From NCBI GenBank assembly GCA_014444615.1, contig PVXE01000030.1, positions 1 to 55,630 of the forward strand: a stretch of 55,630 nt of DNA, in the 5' to 3' direction. The notes beneath the pieces are model-generated. The model saw only the letters and a list, made by a program, of their open reading frames with translations. It did no database searches and was not told where the DNA came from. Position 1 is the stretch's first letter, and the number at the start of each line of letters is the position of its first letter. Both the position numbers and the translations under genes were made by a program. This DNA is from Tagaea sp. CACIAM 22H2 (GTDB lineage: Bacteria > Pseudomonadota > Alphaproteobacteria > CACIAM-22H2). Of this stretch, positions 43,482 to 52,449 are shown piece by piece.

Positions 43482-44161
43482 CGCGGCGCGAGCGGCACGC
43501 CGACATAGGCGCCGAACTCGGTGACGAAATCGACCGCTACGCAAGCGTGAACACGGCCCTGGCGGTCGTCGAAGGTCGCGCGTGCATGGATTGGGAAGAT
43601 CGGCTGGTGCCACACGCCGGGATCGATATGCACGCCCAAGCCGCCGTCGAAATGGAAGGCGACGAAATCCTCGGGCTTCACGTCGTCGCCGGGTTTGGCC
43701 AGCAGCGCCACGAAGGGCGCGCCATCGCGCGGCATGAAGATCTGCCCGCCATCGGGATGGTAATTCGCCTCGTGCGTATAAAGCAGTGTCGCGTCTTTCG
43801 GTTCGCGGTCCTCGCGCGCATCGGCGGGATCGTCGAACCAGCCGGTCACGTAGCCGCGTCCGACCGCGTGGTTGACCGCGTGCTGCACTTGGCCGCGCCG
43901 GACCATCTCGAACGTATCTTCGACCGTGCCGCCTTCGTTGCCGGTCCCGTCGACGATCGGCCGCCAACCCGGCTGCGGCCAGGTGACGATCGTGACCTTG
44001 CCGGTCGCGAAATCGCGCACGATATGGCCGTACCCCTGCAAAGATTCGGGGGTGGCCCGCACGAACGGGGCGGTGACGACGCGGGCCTCGCCGCGCAAAA
44101 TGGACGGCATTGCGTTTAGATCGACGCCCGCGAAATTCGAAAAATCGACTTGTCCGCCCAT
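43478..44161 (-). CDS. Ureidoglycolate lyase (AllA) family protein
   Basis: 227 residues from ATG 44161. The C-terminal half carries the cupin-like pattern of ureidoglycolate lyases: VAFHFDGGLGVHIDPGVWHQPIFPI and VDFVTEFGAYVGVPL. Known AllA proteins are about 160-170 residues and release urea from ureidoglycolate in allantoin breakdown; this one has about 60 extra N-terminal residues. The frame is open upstream to 44302 but without a convincing ribosome site. It converges on the amidohydrolase gene and is divergent from zwf. An N-heterocycle or ureide substrate for the cluster would fit, but no other allantoin genes are present. Confidence 0.8.
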   Translation of the reverse strand: MGGQVDFSNFAGVDLNAMPSILRGEARVVTAPFVRATPESLQGYGHIVRDFATGKVTIVTWPQPGWRPIVDGTGNEGGTVEDTFEMVRRGQVQHAVNHAVGRGYVTGWFDDPADAREDREPKDATLLYTHEANYHPDGGQIFMPRDGAPFVALLAKPGDDVKPEDFVAFHFDGGLGVHIDPGVWHQPIFPIHARATFDDRQGRVHACVAVDFVTEFGAYVGVPLAPR

Positions 44162-44295
44162 ATTCCGCCCCCGAATTCTTCCCGCGCAAGTCTGCCCGGC
44201 TTGAAAAATCCCCGCAATGCTAATGACAAACCGGGGCGTTCCGTCGGATGCTGGCGCCCGGTATCGGAAGGCCCAAGCTTGAAGGACAGTGCGCC

Positions 44296-45753
44296 TTGTC
44301 ACAGATCATTCCCGTCGCCCCGTTCGATTGCGTCGTGTTCGGCGGAACGGGCGACCTCGCCACGCGCAAATTGTTGCCCGCCCTTTGGCATCGCGATGCC
44401 GACGGCCAGATTCCGGCCGAGGCGCGGATCGTCGCCGTCTCGCGCAAGAATTTCGACGACGCGGCCTACCGCAAGTTCGTCGAGGAAAATCTGCGCCCCC
44501 AGCTGACGGCGGACGAGAAGCCGCTCTGGGCGCGTTTTCTGGCGCGGCTGCGCCATGTGACGCTGGATGCGGAAGGCGAGCAGGGCTGGCCAGCACTCGC
44601 CGACGCGCTCAAAGGCGGCGATGCCTATGTGCGCGTCGTCTATCTCGCGACGTCGCCCAAATTCTTCGGGCCGATCGCGCGGCGCTTGGTCAAGCAAGGC
44701 CTCGTCACGCCGCTCACGCGCCTGGTGGTCGAAAAGCCGATCGGCTCCGACCTGGCCTCGGCGCGGCGGATCAACGACGAAATCGGCGCGGTGATCGAGG
44801 AATCGGCGATCTACCGCATCGATCATTATCTGGGCAAGGAAACGGTCCAGAACCTGATCGCGCTGCGCTTCGCCAATTCGATGTTTGAGCCATTGTGGTC
44901 GTCGCAATGGATCGACCATGTGCAGATCACGGTCGCGGAAACCGTCGGGCTCGAAAGCCGCGCCGACTACTACGACGGATCGGGCGCGCTGCGCGACATG
45001 GTGCAGAACCATCTTGTGCAGCTGCTTTGCTTGGTGGCGATGGAACCGCCGCGCGCCTTCGCGGCCGACGCGGTGCGCGACGAGAAGCTGAAAGTGCTGC
45101 GCGCGTTGAGCCCCGTCGCCCCCGGCAGCGTGGTGCGCGGCCAATATGTCGCGGGCGCCATCGCGGGCACGGCCGTGCGCTCCTACGCCGACGATCTGGG
45201 CAAGGGGCGCACCAGCCGCACGGAAACCTTCGTCGCGATCAAGACAGAGATCGCCAATTGGCGCTGGGCGGGCGTGCCGTTCTATTTGCGCACGGGCAAG
45301 CGCTTGGCGAGCAAGAATTCCGAGATCGTCATCGCCTTCAAGCCGGTCCCGCATTCGCTGTTCGGCGAGGGCGTGAAGCTGGAAGCCAATCGGTTGGTCG
45401 TGCGTTTGCAGCCCGACGAAGGCATCACGCTGCGCTTGATGACGAAGGAGCCGGGGCCCGGCGGTATGCGTCTGCGCGCCGCACCGCTCGATCTTTCCTT
45501 CGCGGAGGAATTCTCCGTCCGCTTCCCGGAAGCTTATGAACGTTTGCTGATGGACGTGGTGCGCGGCAACCAGACCCTTTTCATGCGGCGCGACGAGGTC
45601 GAGGCCGCGTGGAGCTGGATCGATCCGCTGGTGCGCGAGTGGGAGCGCGGGAGCGAGGCGCCCAAGAGCTACGTCGCCGGCAGCTGGGGCCCGGCGGCGG
45701 CCACCGCGCTGATCGAGCGCGACGGCCGCACCTGGCACGAGGAACTGGCGTAA
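44296..45753 (+). CDS. zwf: Glucose-6-phosphate 1-dehydrogenase Zwf
   Basis: Oxidises glucose-6-phosphate to 6-phosphogluconolactone with NADP in the Entner-Doudoroff/pentose phosphate entry. 485 residues from TTG 44296. Nucleotide motif [17 protein letters not shown] near 15-30, active-site signature D176-H-Y-L-G-K181, and C-terminal SWGPAAA. The TTG start is chosen because AAGGACAG ends seven bases upstream and the protein then begins [10 protein letters not shown] as in alphaproteobacterial relatives I recall; ATG 44248 in frame adds 16 residues. Unlike common ED operons, no pgl or edd follows. Confidence 0.95.
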   Translation: MSQIIPVAPFDCVVFGGTGDLATRKLLPALWHRDADGQIPAEARIVAVSRKNFDDAAYRKFVEENLRPQLTADEKPLWARFLARLRHVTLDAEGEQGWPALADALKGGDAYVRVVYLATSPKFFGPIARRLVKQGLVTPLTRLVVEKPIGSDLASARRINDEIGAVIEESAIYRIDHYLGKETVQNLIALRFANSMFEPLWSSQWIDHVQITVAETVGLESRADYYDGSGALRDMVQNHLVQLLCLVAMEPPRAFAADAVRDEKLKVLRALSPVAPGSVVRGQYVAGAIAGTAVRSYADDLGKGRTSRTETFVAIKTEIANWRWAGVPFYLRTGKRLASKNSEIVIAFKPVPHSLFGEGVKLEANRLVVRLQPDEGITLRLMTKEPGPGGMRLRAAPLDLSFAEEFSVRFPEAYERLLMDVVRGNQTLFMRRDEVEAAWSWIDPLVREWERGSEAPKSYVAGSWGPAAATALIERDGRTWHEELA

Positions 45754-45757
45754 CGGC

Positions 45758-46759
45758 TTAACGCGCCGCCGCCACGGCAGCTTGCCATTCGGCGAGGAAG
45801 GCGTCGCGCTTGGCCGCGGCGTCGTCCTCGTCGATCGCGAACACCTTGATCGAGCCCAAATTCGGCAAATCGGCGTGTTTGGACACGTCGATATCGCCGC
45901 GGCTGGGGCGGCGGAAGGCGTTCTCCAGCAGGGCGATCTGCACCTCGCGCGAGATCATCACGTCGAACGCGCGCTTGGCCGCGTCACCGTTGGGCGCACC
46001 CTTGGCGAGAACGATGAATTCCGGCGTCGTGAACGTGCCGTCCTCGGCGTAGACCAGCTTGATCTCCTTCTGGCCGCCGGCGACATAGGCGTAGGCGTTG
46101 GATTCGAATGTCAGGCCCACGGTGAACTCGCCTTGCGCCACGGCGCGCAGCACGGTCGCGGCCGTCGGCGTCACGGTCGTGTTGACCGCGAGCTTGCGCA
46201 AAGCGTCCGCGCCCAGCATTTGGCGCACGCCCCACAGGATCGTGAATGCGGTCGAGCTGTTCGCGGGGTCGGCGATGATGATCTTGCCCTTCCAGCGCGG
46301 GTCGAGCAGATCGGTCCAAGTCTTGGGCTGCGGATTGCCGCCCAGCTGGTTGGTGTTCACCATCTGCACGACGACGTGGACGTTCGACGCGGTCCACAGA
46401 TTCTGCGGCTCGGCGAAGGTCGCGGGGATCGAAGCGGCTTCCGGCGAGCGATAGGATTCGAACAGCGGTTTGAACGCGCCCAGCGTGTTGGCGCTGGAGC
46501 TCCAGAACACGTCGGCCTGCGGCTTTCCCGCTTCGCTTTCCATACGGCGCAACAGCACGGCGCTGCCGCCGGTCACGAAGTTGAATCGCAGATTGGGCGC
46601 CTTGGTGCGCGCAACGTCTGTGATCGACTGCACGGCCTGCTGGTTGTTCGACGTGTAGACGACGGCGTTGCCCGCCCCTTGCGCGAAAGCGGGCAGGGGC
46701 AGGGCGGCCGAAGCGCCGATCCCGGCCAAAAGCGCGCGGCGGTTCAGTTCGAATTTCAT
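45758..46759 (-). CDS. Iron(III)/FbpA-type ABC transporter substrate-binding protein
   Basis: 333 residues. Signal peptide with a Tat-like NRRALLAG at 5-12, core IGASAALPLPAFA, cleavage before QGAGN. The mature start AVVYTSNNQQAVQSITDVARTKAP, TDLLDPRWKGKIIIADP and LENAFRRPSRGDID are typical of the FbpA/phosphonate SBP class. GAGGAGAG before ATG 46759. Last gene of an operon of hydroxyproline-type catabolic enzymes; ligand may be an imino acid rather than iron (inference from context). Stop lies 4 bp from the convergent zwf stop. Confidence 0.9.
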   Translation of the reverse strand: MKFELNRRALLAGIGASAALPLPAFAQGAGNAVVYTSNNQQAVQSITDVARTKAPNLRFNFVTGGSAVLLRRMESEAGKPQADVFWSSSANTLGAFKPLFESYRSPEAASIPATFAEPQNLWTASNVHVVVQMVNTNQLGGNPQPKTWTDLLDPRWKGKIIIADPANSSTAFTILWGVRQMLGADALRKLAVNTTVTPTAATVLRAVAQGEFTVGLTFESNAYAYVAGGQKEIKLVYAEDGTFTTPEFIVLAKGAPNGDAAKRAFDVMISREVQIALLENAFRRPSRGDIDVSKHADLPNLGSIKVFAIDEDDAAAKRDAFLAEWQAAVAAAR

Positions 46760-46776
46760 TGTGCTCTCCTCTGTTT

Positions 46777-48420
46777 TTATTTGGCGGCGAATAGATCGAT
46801 CTTGAACACGGTGGTGGCGATCAGGATCGGGATCAGGATGACGCCGACCAGGACGAGCCCGTAGGCCGAGGCCTGCGCCATCAGATTGGAATCGATCAGA
46901 CGGAAGATTTGGATCGGCATCGTTTCCTGCCCGGCTGAATAGACGACGACCGAAGCGGAAAGCTCCGCGACCGTCGTCGTCCAGACGAGGACCGCCGCCG
47001 CCGCGATCGACGGCAGCATCAGCGGGAAGACAACCTTGAAGAAGGACCGCAAAGGCGGCACGCCCAGGCTGATCGACGCGTCCTCGATCGAGTTTGGGAT
47101 GTTGTAGAGCGTCGACGACGCATTGCGAATGCCAAAAGGCAGGCGGCGGATCAAATACGCGACCACGATGATCGCCCCCGTTCCTGCGAGCGGCAAGAAG
47201 CCGCCGTTGAACGAGATCATCAATCCGATACCCAGCACCGTGCCCGACAGCGCCAAGGGCAGCGCCGACAGGTAATCGATGCCGGGCGTGAGCGCGTTGC
47301 GCTTTTTGACCACCAGGAAGCCGACGACGGTGGAGATCAGCAGGCTCAACACCGTCGCGATGCCGGCGAAGATCAGCGTGTTGACGATGGGATCGGGAGC
47401 CGACAGGAACACGCGCTCCAGATTGGCGGTCGTCCATTCGCCCCAGCGCATCACGGGGCCGCGCGCGCGCGTGAAGGCGCCTGCGACGATGGTGACGAGC
47501 GGCAGCAGCGACACGATCATGACGAATGCGGCGCCCAGCGCGATCGGCAGCGTGGCGAGGCCGGCGAGCGGGGTTGGCTTCGCCCCGCGTCCCTGCACGA
47601 TTTCGTAGCGGCCGCGCGACACGATCCAGCGCTGCGCGAACAGAGCGCAGGCGACGATACCGATGGAAACGGAGGCGAGCGTGCTCTGCATCACCGGGTT
47701 GGTGCCGACTTCGGAGACGAAGCTCTGATACGTCAGCACCGACAGCAGATAAACGCGCTGGCCCAAAATCGTCGCAACGGCGAAGTTGCCGACGACGAGG
47801 GTGAAGACCAGCAACGCGCTCGCCAGGATCGACGGCGCGACGACCGGCACCATCACTTTCAACAAGGTGCGGCCGGGCGGCACGCCCAAGCTTTGCGAGG
47901 CTTCCTCCAATTGGGAGTCGAAGCCTTTGATCGCCGCCAGCGTGCCGATATAGACATAGGTGTAATAGACGAATGTCATCACCGTGATCAGGCCGAACCA
48001 GCCGTAGAAAGACGGCAGGCGGATTCCCCAATCAGCGAAGGCGCGGGTGACGAAGCCGTTATTGCCCAGAATCATCAGCCAAATCTGCGCCGCGATCACT
48101 TCGGGCACGATCAACGTTGTCATCGGCAGCAAGGCGATCAGCGCCTTGCCGGGAAACGAAAACCGCGCGGCGACGAAGGCGAGCGGCACGCCGATCAATG
48201 TCGACGTGACGGTGACGATCGCGCCGAGCAGCAGCGTGTTGGTGACGGCCGAACTGTAGCGCGGATCCTTGATCAGTGTCGCCCAGCCCGATTGTCCGCC
48301 GGCGCCGGCGGACAGGCTGGCGCTCAGCACGTTCAGCAGCGGATAGAGCAAAAACAGCGCGAACAGCGCCAGCGTCGCCGCCGATAGGACGAACCAGATA
48401 TCCTTGAACGGACGCGTCAC
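46777..48420 (-). CDS. Fused double-permease ABC transporter protein (FbpB/ThiP-type)
   Basis: 547 residues containing two permease halves of about 270 residues each, as in FbpB and ThiP, so one polypeptide forms the channel. The first half has loop EEASQSLGVPPGRTLLKVMVPVVAPS; the second has EDASISLGVPPLRSFFKVVFPLMLPS. About 12 membrane helices are expected. Start ATG 48420 overlaps the ATPase stop by 4 bp; the SBP gene follows after 17 bp. Confidence 0.92.
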   Translation of the reverse strand: MTRPFKDIWFVLSAATLALFALFLLYPLLNVLSASLSAGAGGQSGWATLIKDPRYSSAVTNTLLLGAIVTVTSTLIGVPLAFVAARFSFPGKALIALLPMTTLIVPEVIAAQIWLMILGNNGFVTRAFADWGIRLPSFYGWFGLITVMTFVYYTYVYIGTLAAIKGFDSQLEEASQSLGVPPGRTLLKVMVPVVAPSILASALLVFTLVVGNFAVATILGQRVYLLSVLTYQSFVSEVGTNPVMQSTLASVSIGIVACALFAQRWIVSRGRYEIVQGRGAKPTPLAGLATLPIALGAAFVMIVSLLPLVTIVAGAFTRARGPVMRWGEWTTANLERVFLSAPDPIVNTLIFAGIATVLSLLISTVVGFLVVKKRNALTPGIDYLSALPLALSGTVLGIGLMISFNGGFLPLAGTGAIIVVAYLIRRLPFGIRNASSTLYNIPNSIEDASISLGVPPLRSFFKVVFPLMLPSIAAAAVLVWTTTVAELSASVVVYSAGQETMPIQIFRLIDSNLMAQASAYGLVLVGVILIPILIATTVFKIDLFAAK

Positions 48421-49481
48421 GACGCGACCACCAAAGTCTGCGCGGGATCGAAGCGCAAACCGGCCGCATCGCCCGCCGCCAAACCAGGCACCGCGCCATG
48501 CGCCTCGATCACGATCTCGCGGCCCGATGCGGTCGCCACGCGGAAGCTGGTGCGCCCGCCCAGATATTGGCGGCGGCGCACGGTGCAGGGAATCGTGTTC
48601 GCGTCGTTGGCGGCGGGCCCGAGCTTCAGCGTTTCGCCGCGCGCGATCAGCACGGCCTTGCCGGCGGGCAAGGCGGCGGGCGCGAAGGCTTGCAAGGTCG
48701 CGCCGTCCAGCGCCACATGGGCAAGGGCGCCGGCCGTCGTGGGCGTCGCGAGTTCCACTTGCAGCGTATTCGCCGCGCCGACGAAATCGGCGACATAGGC
48801 CGAGACGGGGCGGGCATAAAGGTCTTCGGGGCCGCCGACCTGTTCGAGCTTGCCCAGGCGCAGCAAACCGATGCGGTCGGACAGCGCCAGCGCTTCTTCC
48901 TGGTCATGCGTCACCAACACGGTGGTGATACCGACTTGACGCTGAAGATCGGCGATCGTCTCGCGCACCTGGACGCGCAATTTGGCGTCGAGATTGGACA
49001 AGGGCTCGTCCATCAGCAGCACGGTCGGTTTGATGGCAAGCGCGCGAGCCAAGGCGACACGCTGGCGCTGACCGCCCGACAAGGCGGCGGGCATGCGTTG
49101 CGCGAAGGCGCTCAAACCCACGCGCTCCAGATACTCGCCGACGGTGGTCTTGATCGTCGCTTCGGGCACATTGCGCGCGCGCAACCCGTAGGCGACGTTG
49201 TCGTAGACGCTTTTGTCGGGGAACAGCGCGTAATCCTGAAACACCATGCCGATATCGCGCCGATAGGCGGGCAGGTCGGTCACATCGCGATCGCCGAAAA
49301 ACAGCTTGCCCGCGCGCACGGGGATAAAGCCCGCGATGGTGCGCAGCAGCGTCGTCTTGCCGCAGCCCGACGGGCCCAGCAACGTGAACAACGAACCGTC
49401 GGCGATGTCGAGCGACAGGCCGGAAATAACGGGCTCGGCGCCGTAGCCGACGACAAGGTTATCGATGCGGATTCCCGCCAT
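48417..49481 (-). CDS. ABC transporter ATP-binding protein (FbpC/PotA-like)
   Basis: 354 residues. Walker A GPSGCGKT at 36-43, Q-loop FQDYALFPDKS, signature [15 protein letters not shown], Walker B VLLMDEPLSNLD, switch VTHDQEEAL; TOBE domain in the last third. The ATG at 49481 lies 23 bp inside the 3' end of the phosphatase-family gene, an unusually long overlap that still allows re-initiation. Partner of the fused permease that follows. Confidence 0.93.
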   Translation of the reverse strand: MAGIRIDNLVVGYGAEPVISGLSLDIADGSLFTLLGPSGCGKTTLLRTIAGFIPVRAGKLFFGDRDVTDLPAYRRDIGMVFQDYALFPDKSVYDNVAYGLRARNVPEATIKTTVGEYLERVGLSAFAQRMPAALSGGQRQRVALARALAIKPTVLLMDEPLSNLDAKLRVQVRETIADLQRQVGITTVLVTHDQEEALALSDRIGLLRLGKLEQVGGPEDLYARPVSAYVADFVGAANTLQVELATPTTAGALAHVALDGATLQAFAPAALPAGKAVLIARGETLKLGPAANDANTIPCTVRRRQYLGGRTSFRVATASGREIVIEAHGAVPGLAAGDAAGLRFDPAQTLVVAS

Positions 49482-50253
49482 TGGCCAAAGCCCCCTGCAC
49501 GATTTTCAAAGCCGCTTCATGGCGGCGCTTGTCGCCGCCCGCGAGAACGCGCGGGCCGCTGGCGATCGTCAATTCGTCGCCGTTCCAGTCGGTGATGATT
49601 CCGCCGGCCCCTTCGAGGATCGGCACGAAAGCGGCGTAGTCATGAAGTTTGAGGCCCGCGTCGATCGCCAGATCCGTGCGCCCTTGCGCAAGCCGGCCAT
49701 AGCTCAACGCCGCCCCGCCATAGACGCGCCACGCGGTGACGTCGCTCAACGCCGCCAGCGGCTTCTTGGCTGTCGCGTCGAAGAAATCGGGGTTGCTGGC
49801 GGACAGGATCGCGTCGGTCAGCGTCTCGCCCTTGCGGGTTTCGCAAGCCTGGCCGTTCAGCGTGGTCTTGCGGCCCTTCGCCCCCACCCAGCGTTCCTTG
49901 GTCGCGGGGAAATGGATCACACCCAGCACTGGCTTGCCCTTATGGGCAAGCGCGATCAGCGTGCCGTAGACCGGCATGCCGACGACATAGGCCGCCGTCC
50001 CGTCGATCGGATCGAGGATCCAGACATAATCGGCATCGGGTGCTTTGGCGTCGAATTCCTCGCCCATCACGCCGTGATCGGGATAAGCGGCGGCGATCAT
50101 GGCGCGTAGGCGCTCCTCGATCGCGAGATCCATTTCGGTGACGAAGGACTTGTCGGGCTTGGTTTGGGCCGCGGCGTGCGAACGCGCGTCGAGCATCGCG
50201 GCGGCCTCGTCCGCGAGCGTCTCCGCGAAGGCGACGAGCGGGTCGAGATTCAT
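49459..50253 (-). CDS. Inositol monophosphatase family protein (HisN-like histidinol-phosphatase type)
   Basis: 264 residues. Metal-binding motifs of the Li-sensitive phosphatase family are present: GEEFDAK near 62-68, DPIDGTAAY near 80-88 and [16 protein letters not shown] near 205-220 (HD where the classical IMPase has WD, as in HisN-type members). It should hydrolyse a phosphate monoester with Mg. Start ATG 50253 overlaps the proline racemase stop by 4 bp. A phosphatase has no place in known hydroxyproline catabolism, so its role in this operon is unclear. Confidence 0.88.
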   Translation of the reverse strand: MNLDPLVAFAETLADEAAAMLDARSHAAAQTKPDKSFVTEMDLAIEERLRAMIAAAYPDHGVMGEEFDAKAPDADYVWILDPIDGTAAYVVGMPVYGTLIALAHKGKPVLGVIHFPATKERWVGAKGRKTTLNGQACETRKGETLTDAILSASNPDFFDATAKKPLAALSDVTAWRVYGGAALSYGRLAQGRTDLAIDAGLKLHDYAAFVPILEGAGGIITDWNGDELTIASGPRVLAGGDKRRHEAALKIVQGALANGGNPHR

Positions 50254-51188
50254 TCGCCGCCCCGCATGCCGTCGGCGAAGGGATCGTTCGCGTCGCGCAG
50301 CAGCGTGGCTTCGGCGACGACATAGGCGCGGCCGCGAATGCGCGGAGTGATTCGGCCCTCGGGGCCCGGGCGGTATTTCGCCTGGAAGCGGCTGCCGACG
50401 ATGCTTTCCTGCACCCATTCGACGCCCGGCGCCAGCTTGCCGTCGGCGGCGAGGCAGGCGAGCTTGGCGCTGGTACCCGTGCCGCAGGGCGAGCGGTCAT
50501 AGGCGCCGCCCGGGCACAGCACGAAGTTGCGGCTGTTCGCGGCCGGATCGGCGGGCGGGCCGAAGAATTCGACGTGGTCGATCTTGCCGCCGTCCTCGCC
50601 GGTGATTCCGGCGGCGGCCAATGCGCGCATCGTCGCGTCGGCGGCGCGCGTCAGCGATGGGATCGCGCCCATCGTCAGCGCATAGGGCGCGTCGGAGACG
50701 AGAAAGAACCAGTTGCCGCCCCAGGCGATATCGCCGACGACCGTGCCGATATCGGGCACATCGATCGCGACGGCCTTGCGATAGCGATAGGCGGGAACGT
50801 TCTCGATCTCGACCTCGTTGCGGCCGAGCAGATCGACGGTCACGTCGCCGACCGGCGTCTCGAAACGATGCGTGCCGGGTTTGATCCGGCCCATATGCGC
50901 AAGCGTTACCGCCAAGCCGATCGTGCCGTGGCCGCACATGCCGATGACGCCGACATTGTTGAAGAAGATCACGCCGGCCGCCGCCGCCGGATCGACCGGT
51001 TCGCACAGCAAGGCACCCACGACCGCGTCGTTGCCGCGCGGCTCGTTCACCGCGAAGCTGCGCACATGGTCGAACTTCTCGGCGAAAATGCGCCGGCGCT
51101 CGGCCATGCTGCCCTTGCCCAGATCCGGCAGTCCGTCGATCACGACGCGCGTGGGTTCGCCTTCGGTGTGGGAGTCGATGACGCGCAT
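50250..51188 (-). CDS. Proline racemase family protein, probable 4-hydroxyproline epimerase
   Basis: 312 residues. Both catalytic cysteines are present: C85 in MCGHGT and C235 in SPCGTGTS, with H87 and D231 completing the usual active site. Two Cys means racemase/epimerase rather than the Ser/Thr-type dehydratase. Neighbouring genes for a DadA-like dehydrogenase and a DapA-family lyase point to epimerisation of trans-4-hydroxy-L-proline to the cis-D form (established pathway; assignment here is inference). ATG 51188 lies 10 bp after the stop of the dehydrogenase gene. Confidence 0.92.
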   Translation of the reverse strand: MRVIDSHTEGEPTRVVIDGLPDLGKGSMAERRRIFAEKFDHVRSFAVNEPRGNDAVVGALLCEPVDPAAAAGVIFFNNVGVIGMCGHGTIGLAVTLAHMGRIKPGTHRFETPVGDVTVDLLGRNEVEIENVPAYRYRKAVAIDVPDIGTVVGDIAWGGNWFFLVSDAPYALTMGAIPSLTRAADATMRALAAAGITGEDGGKIDHVEFFGPPADPAANSRNFVLCPGGAYDRSPCGTGTSAKLACLAADGKLAPGVEWVQESIVGSRFQAKYRPGPEGRITPRIRGRAYVVAEATLLRDANDPFADGMRGGE

Positions 51189-51198
51189 GGACCGGGCC

Positions 51199-52449
51199 TT
51201 ATCCGAATCGTTGGAGATCGTAGGGAGCGAGCGGGATTGAAGGTTGCGTGTTCGTGGCGAGTGCCGCGACGAGCTCCCCGGTGATCGCCGCGAGAGTCAC
51301 GCCGAGATGCTGGTGCCCGAATGCATAGAGCAAGTTGCCCGCCTTGCGCGAGCGCCCAATCGCCGGAATGTAGTCGGGCAATGTCGGACGATTGCCGATC
51401 CAGCGCGTGCGCGCCGAGCCTTTAGGCACACCGACGGCGTCGGCATGGGCGTCGAGCTTCGCCCATTTGCGCGGATCGACGGGCGCGTCGATGCGCGAGA
51501 ACTCGGTGAAACTCGTCATGCGTAGCGTATTGGCAAAGCGCGTGATGATCGCCGAACGGTCGCCGAAGGCGATGGGCGGCATATCGCGCGGCCAGTCGGC
51601 TTCGCTCAGGGTCGTATCGATGTGATAGCCGCGCTCGGCGATCAGCGGGACGGACCCTTCAAGTCCGCGCAACAGCTCGCCCGACCACGCGCCGCCCGCG
51701 ACCAGAATATGGTCGGCATTCAGCGTGGTACCATCGGCGCGCACGGCGCGCGCACGGCCATCCGTGATTTCGAGCCGCGCGATCTTGCCGGTCAGCTTGA
51801 TGCCGCCGGCTTGGCGGAACGCATCGTCGAGCTTGCCGCGCAGGGCTTGCAGGTCGATGACTTGGCCCGTACCGGTGAAGCGCACTGCGCCCGCCGGTTG
51901 GATCGCGAGATAGCGGCCGAGCATCGCCAGCTCGTCGTCATTCGCGGGGCGGGCAGCGGCATAGCCATAGTCGGTCGCGCAGGCCGCGCGGATACCGGCT
52001 TGGGCCGTCGCGTGCTTTTCCCAAACCACGAAATGGCCTTGTTCGCGGATTAGATCCGTCGCGCCGATATCGCCGACCAAGCGATGCCAGGCGGGCAGGG
52101 CGGCCGCGACGATGGCCTTCAGGGCACGCGATCCCGCTTCGTAGCGGGCGGGTGCGGCAGCCGCGATCAAGCGCAGGCCGAAGGGCAGCCATGCGCCGAT
52201 ATCGCGCGGCGGAAAGGCGGCGGGGCCGCCTGCGCTGTAAAGCCGCCGATGTAGCGAGAGCAGCGTGGCGATCGAGGCGAGCGGCGTCACTTGCTCGCTG
52301 GCGAGATGCCCCGCATTGCCGAACGAGGCCGCGCGCGCGGGATCGCCCGCATCGATCAGCGTCGTCGCGAAGCCCGCCTGCTGCAGGCGCCGCGCGGCGG
52401 CGGCGCCGACGAAGCCGCCGCCGATGACGAGGGCGGTCGTGTCGCTCAC
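51199..52449 (-). CDS. D-amino-acid dehydrogenase-like FAD oxidoreductase (DAO family; probable D-hydroxyproline dehydrogenase)
   Basis: 416 residues from GTG 52449. FAD motif GGGFVG at 10-15 and the DAO family C-terminal block [21 protein letters not shown]. In hydroxyproline catabolism the cis-4-hydroxy-D-proline is oxidised to a pyrroline by such an enzyme. The GTG start overlaps the stop of the DapA-family gene (GTGA) and gives the normal spacing to the FAD motif; the frame extends far upstream but only as a shadow of that gene. The PuuB-like protein at 23823 is a distant relative with a different N-terminus. Confidence 0.9.
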   Translation of the reverse strand: MSDTTALVIGGGFVGAAAARRLQQAGFATTLIDAGDPARAASFGNAGHLASEQVTPLASIATLLSLHRRLYSAGGPAAFPPRDIGAWLPFGLRLIAAAAPARYEAGSRALKAIVAAALPAWHRLVGDIGATDLIREQGHFVVWEKHATAQAGIRAACATDYGYAAARPANDDELAMLGRYLAIQPAGAVRFTGTGQVIDLQALRGKLDDAFRQAGGIKLTGKIARLEITDGRARAVRADGTTLNADHILVAGGAWSGELLRGLEGSVPLIAERGYHIDTTLSEADWPRDMPPIAFGDRSAIITRFANTLRMTSFTEFSRIDAPVDPRKWAKLDAHADAVGVPKGSARTRWIGNRPTLPDYIPAIGRSRKAGNLLYAFGHQHLGVTLAAITGELVAALATNTQPSIPLAPYDLQRFG

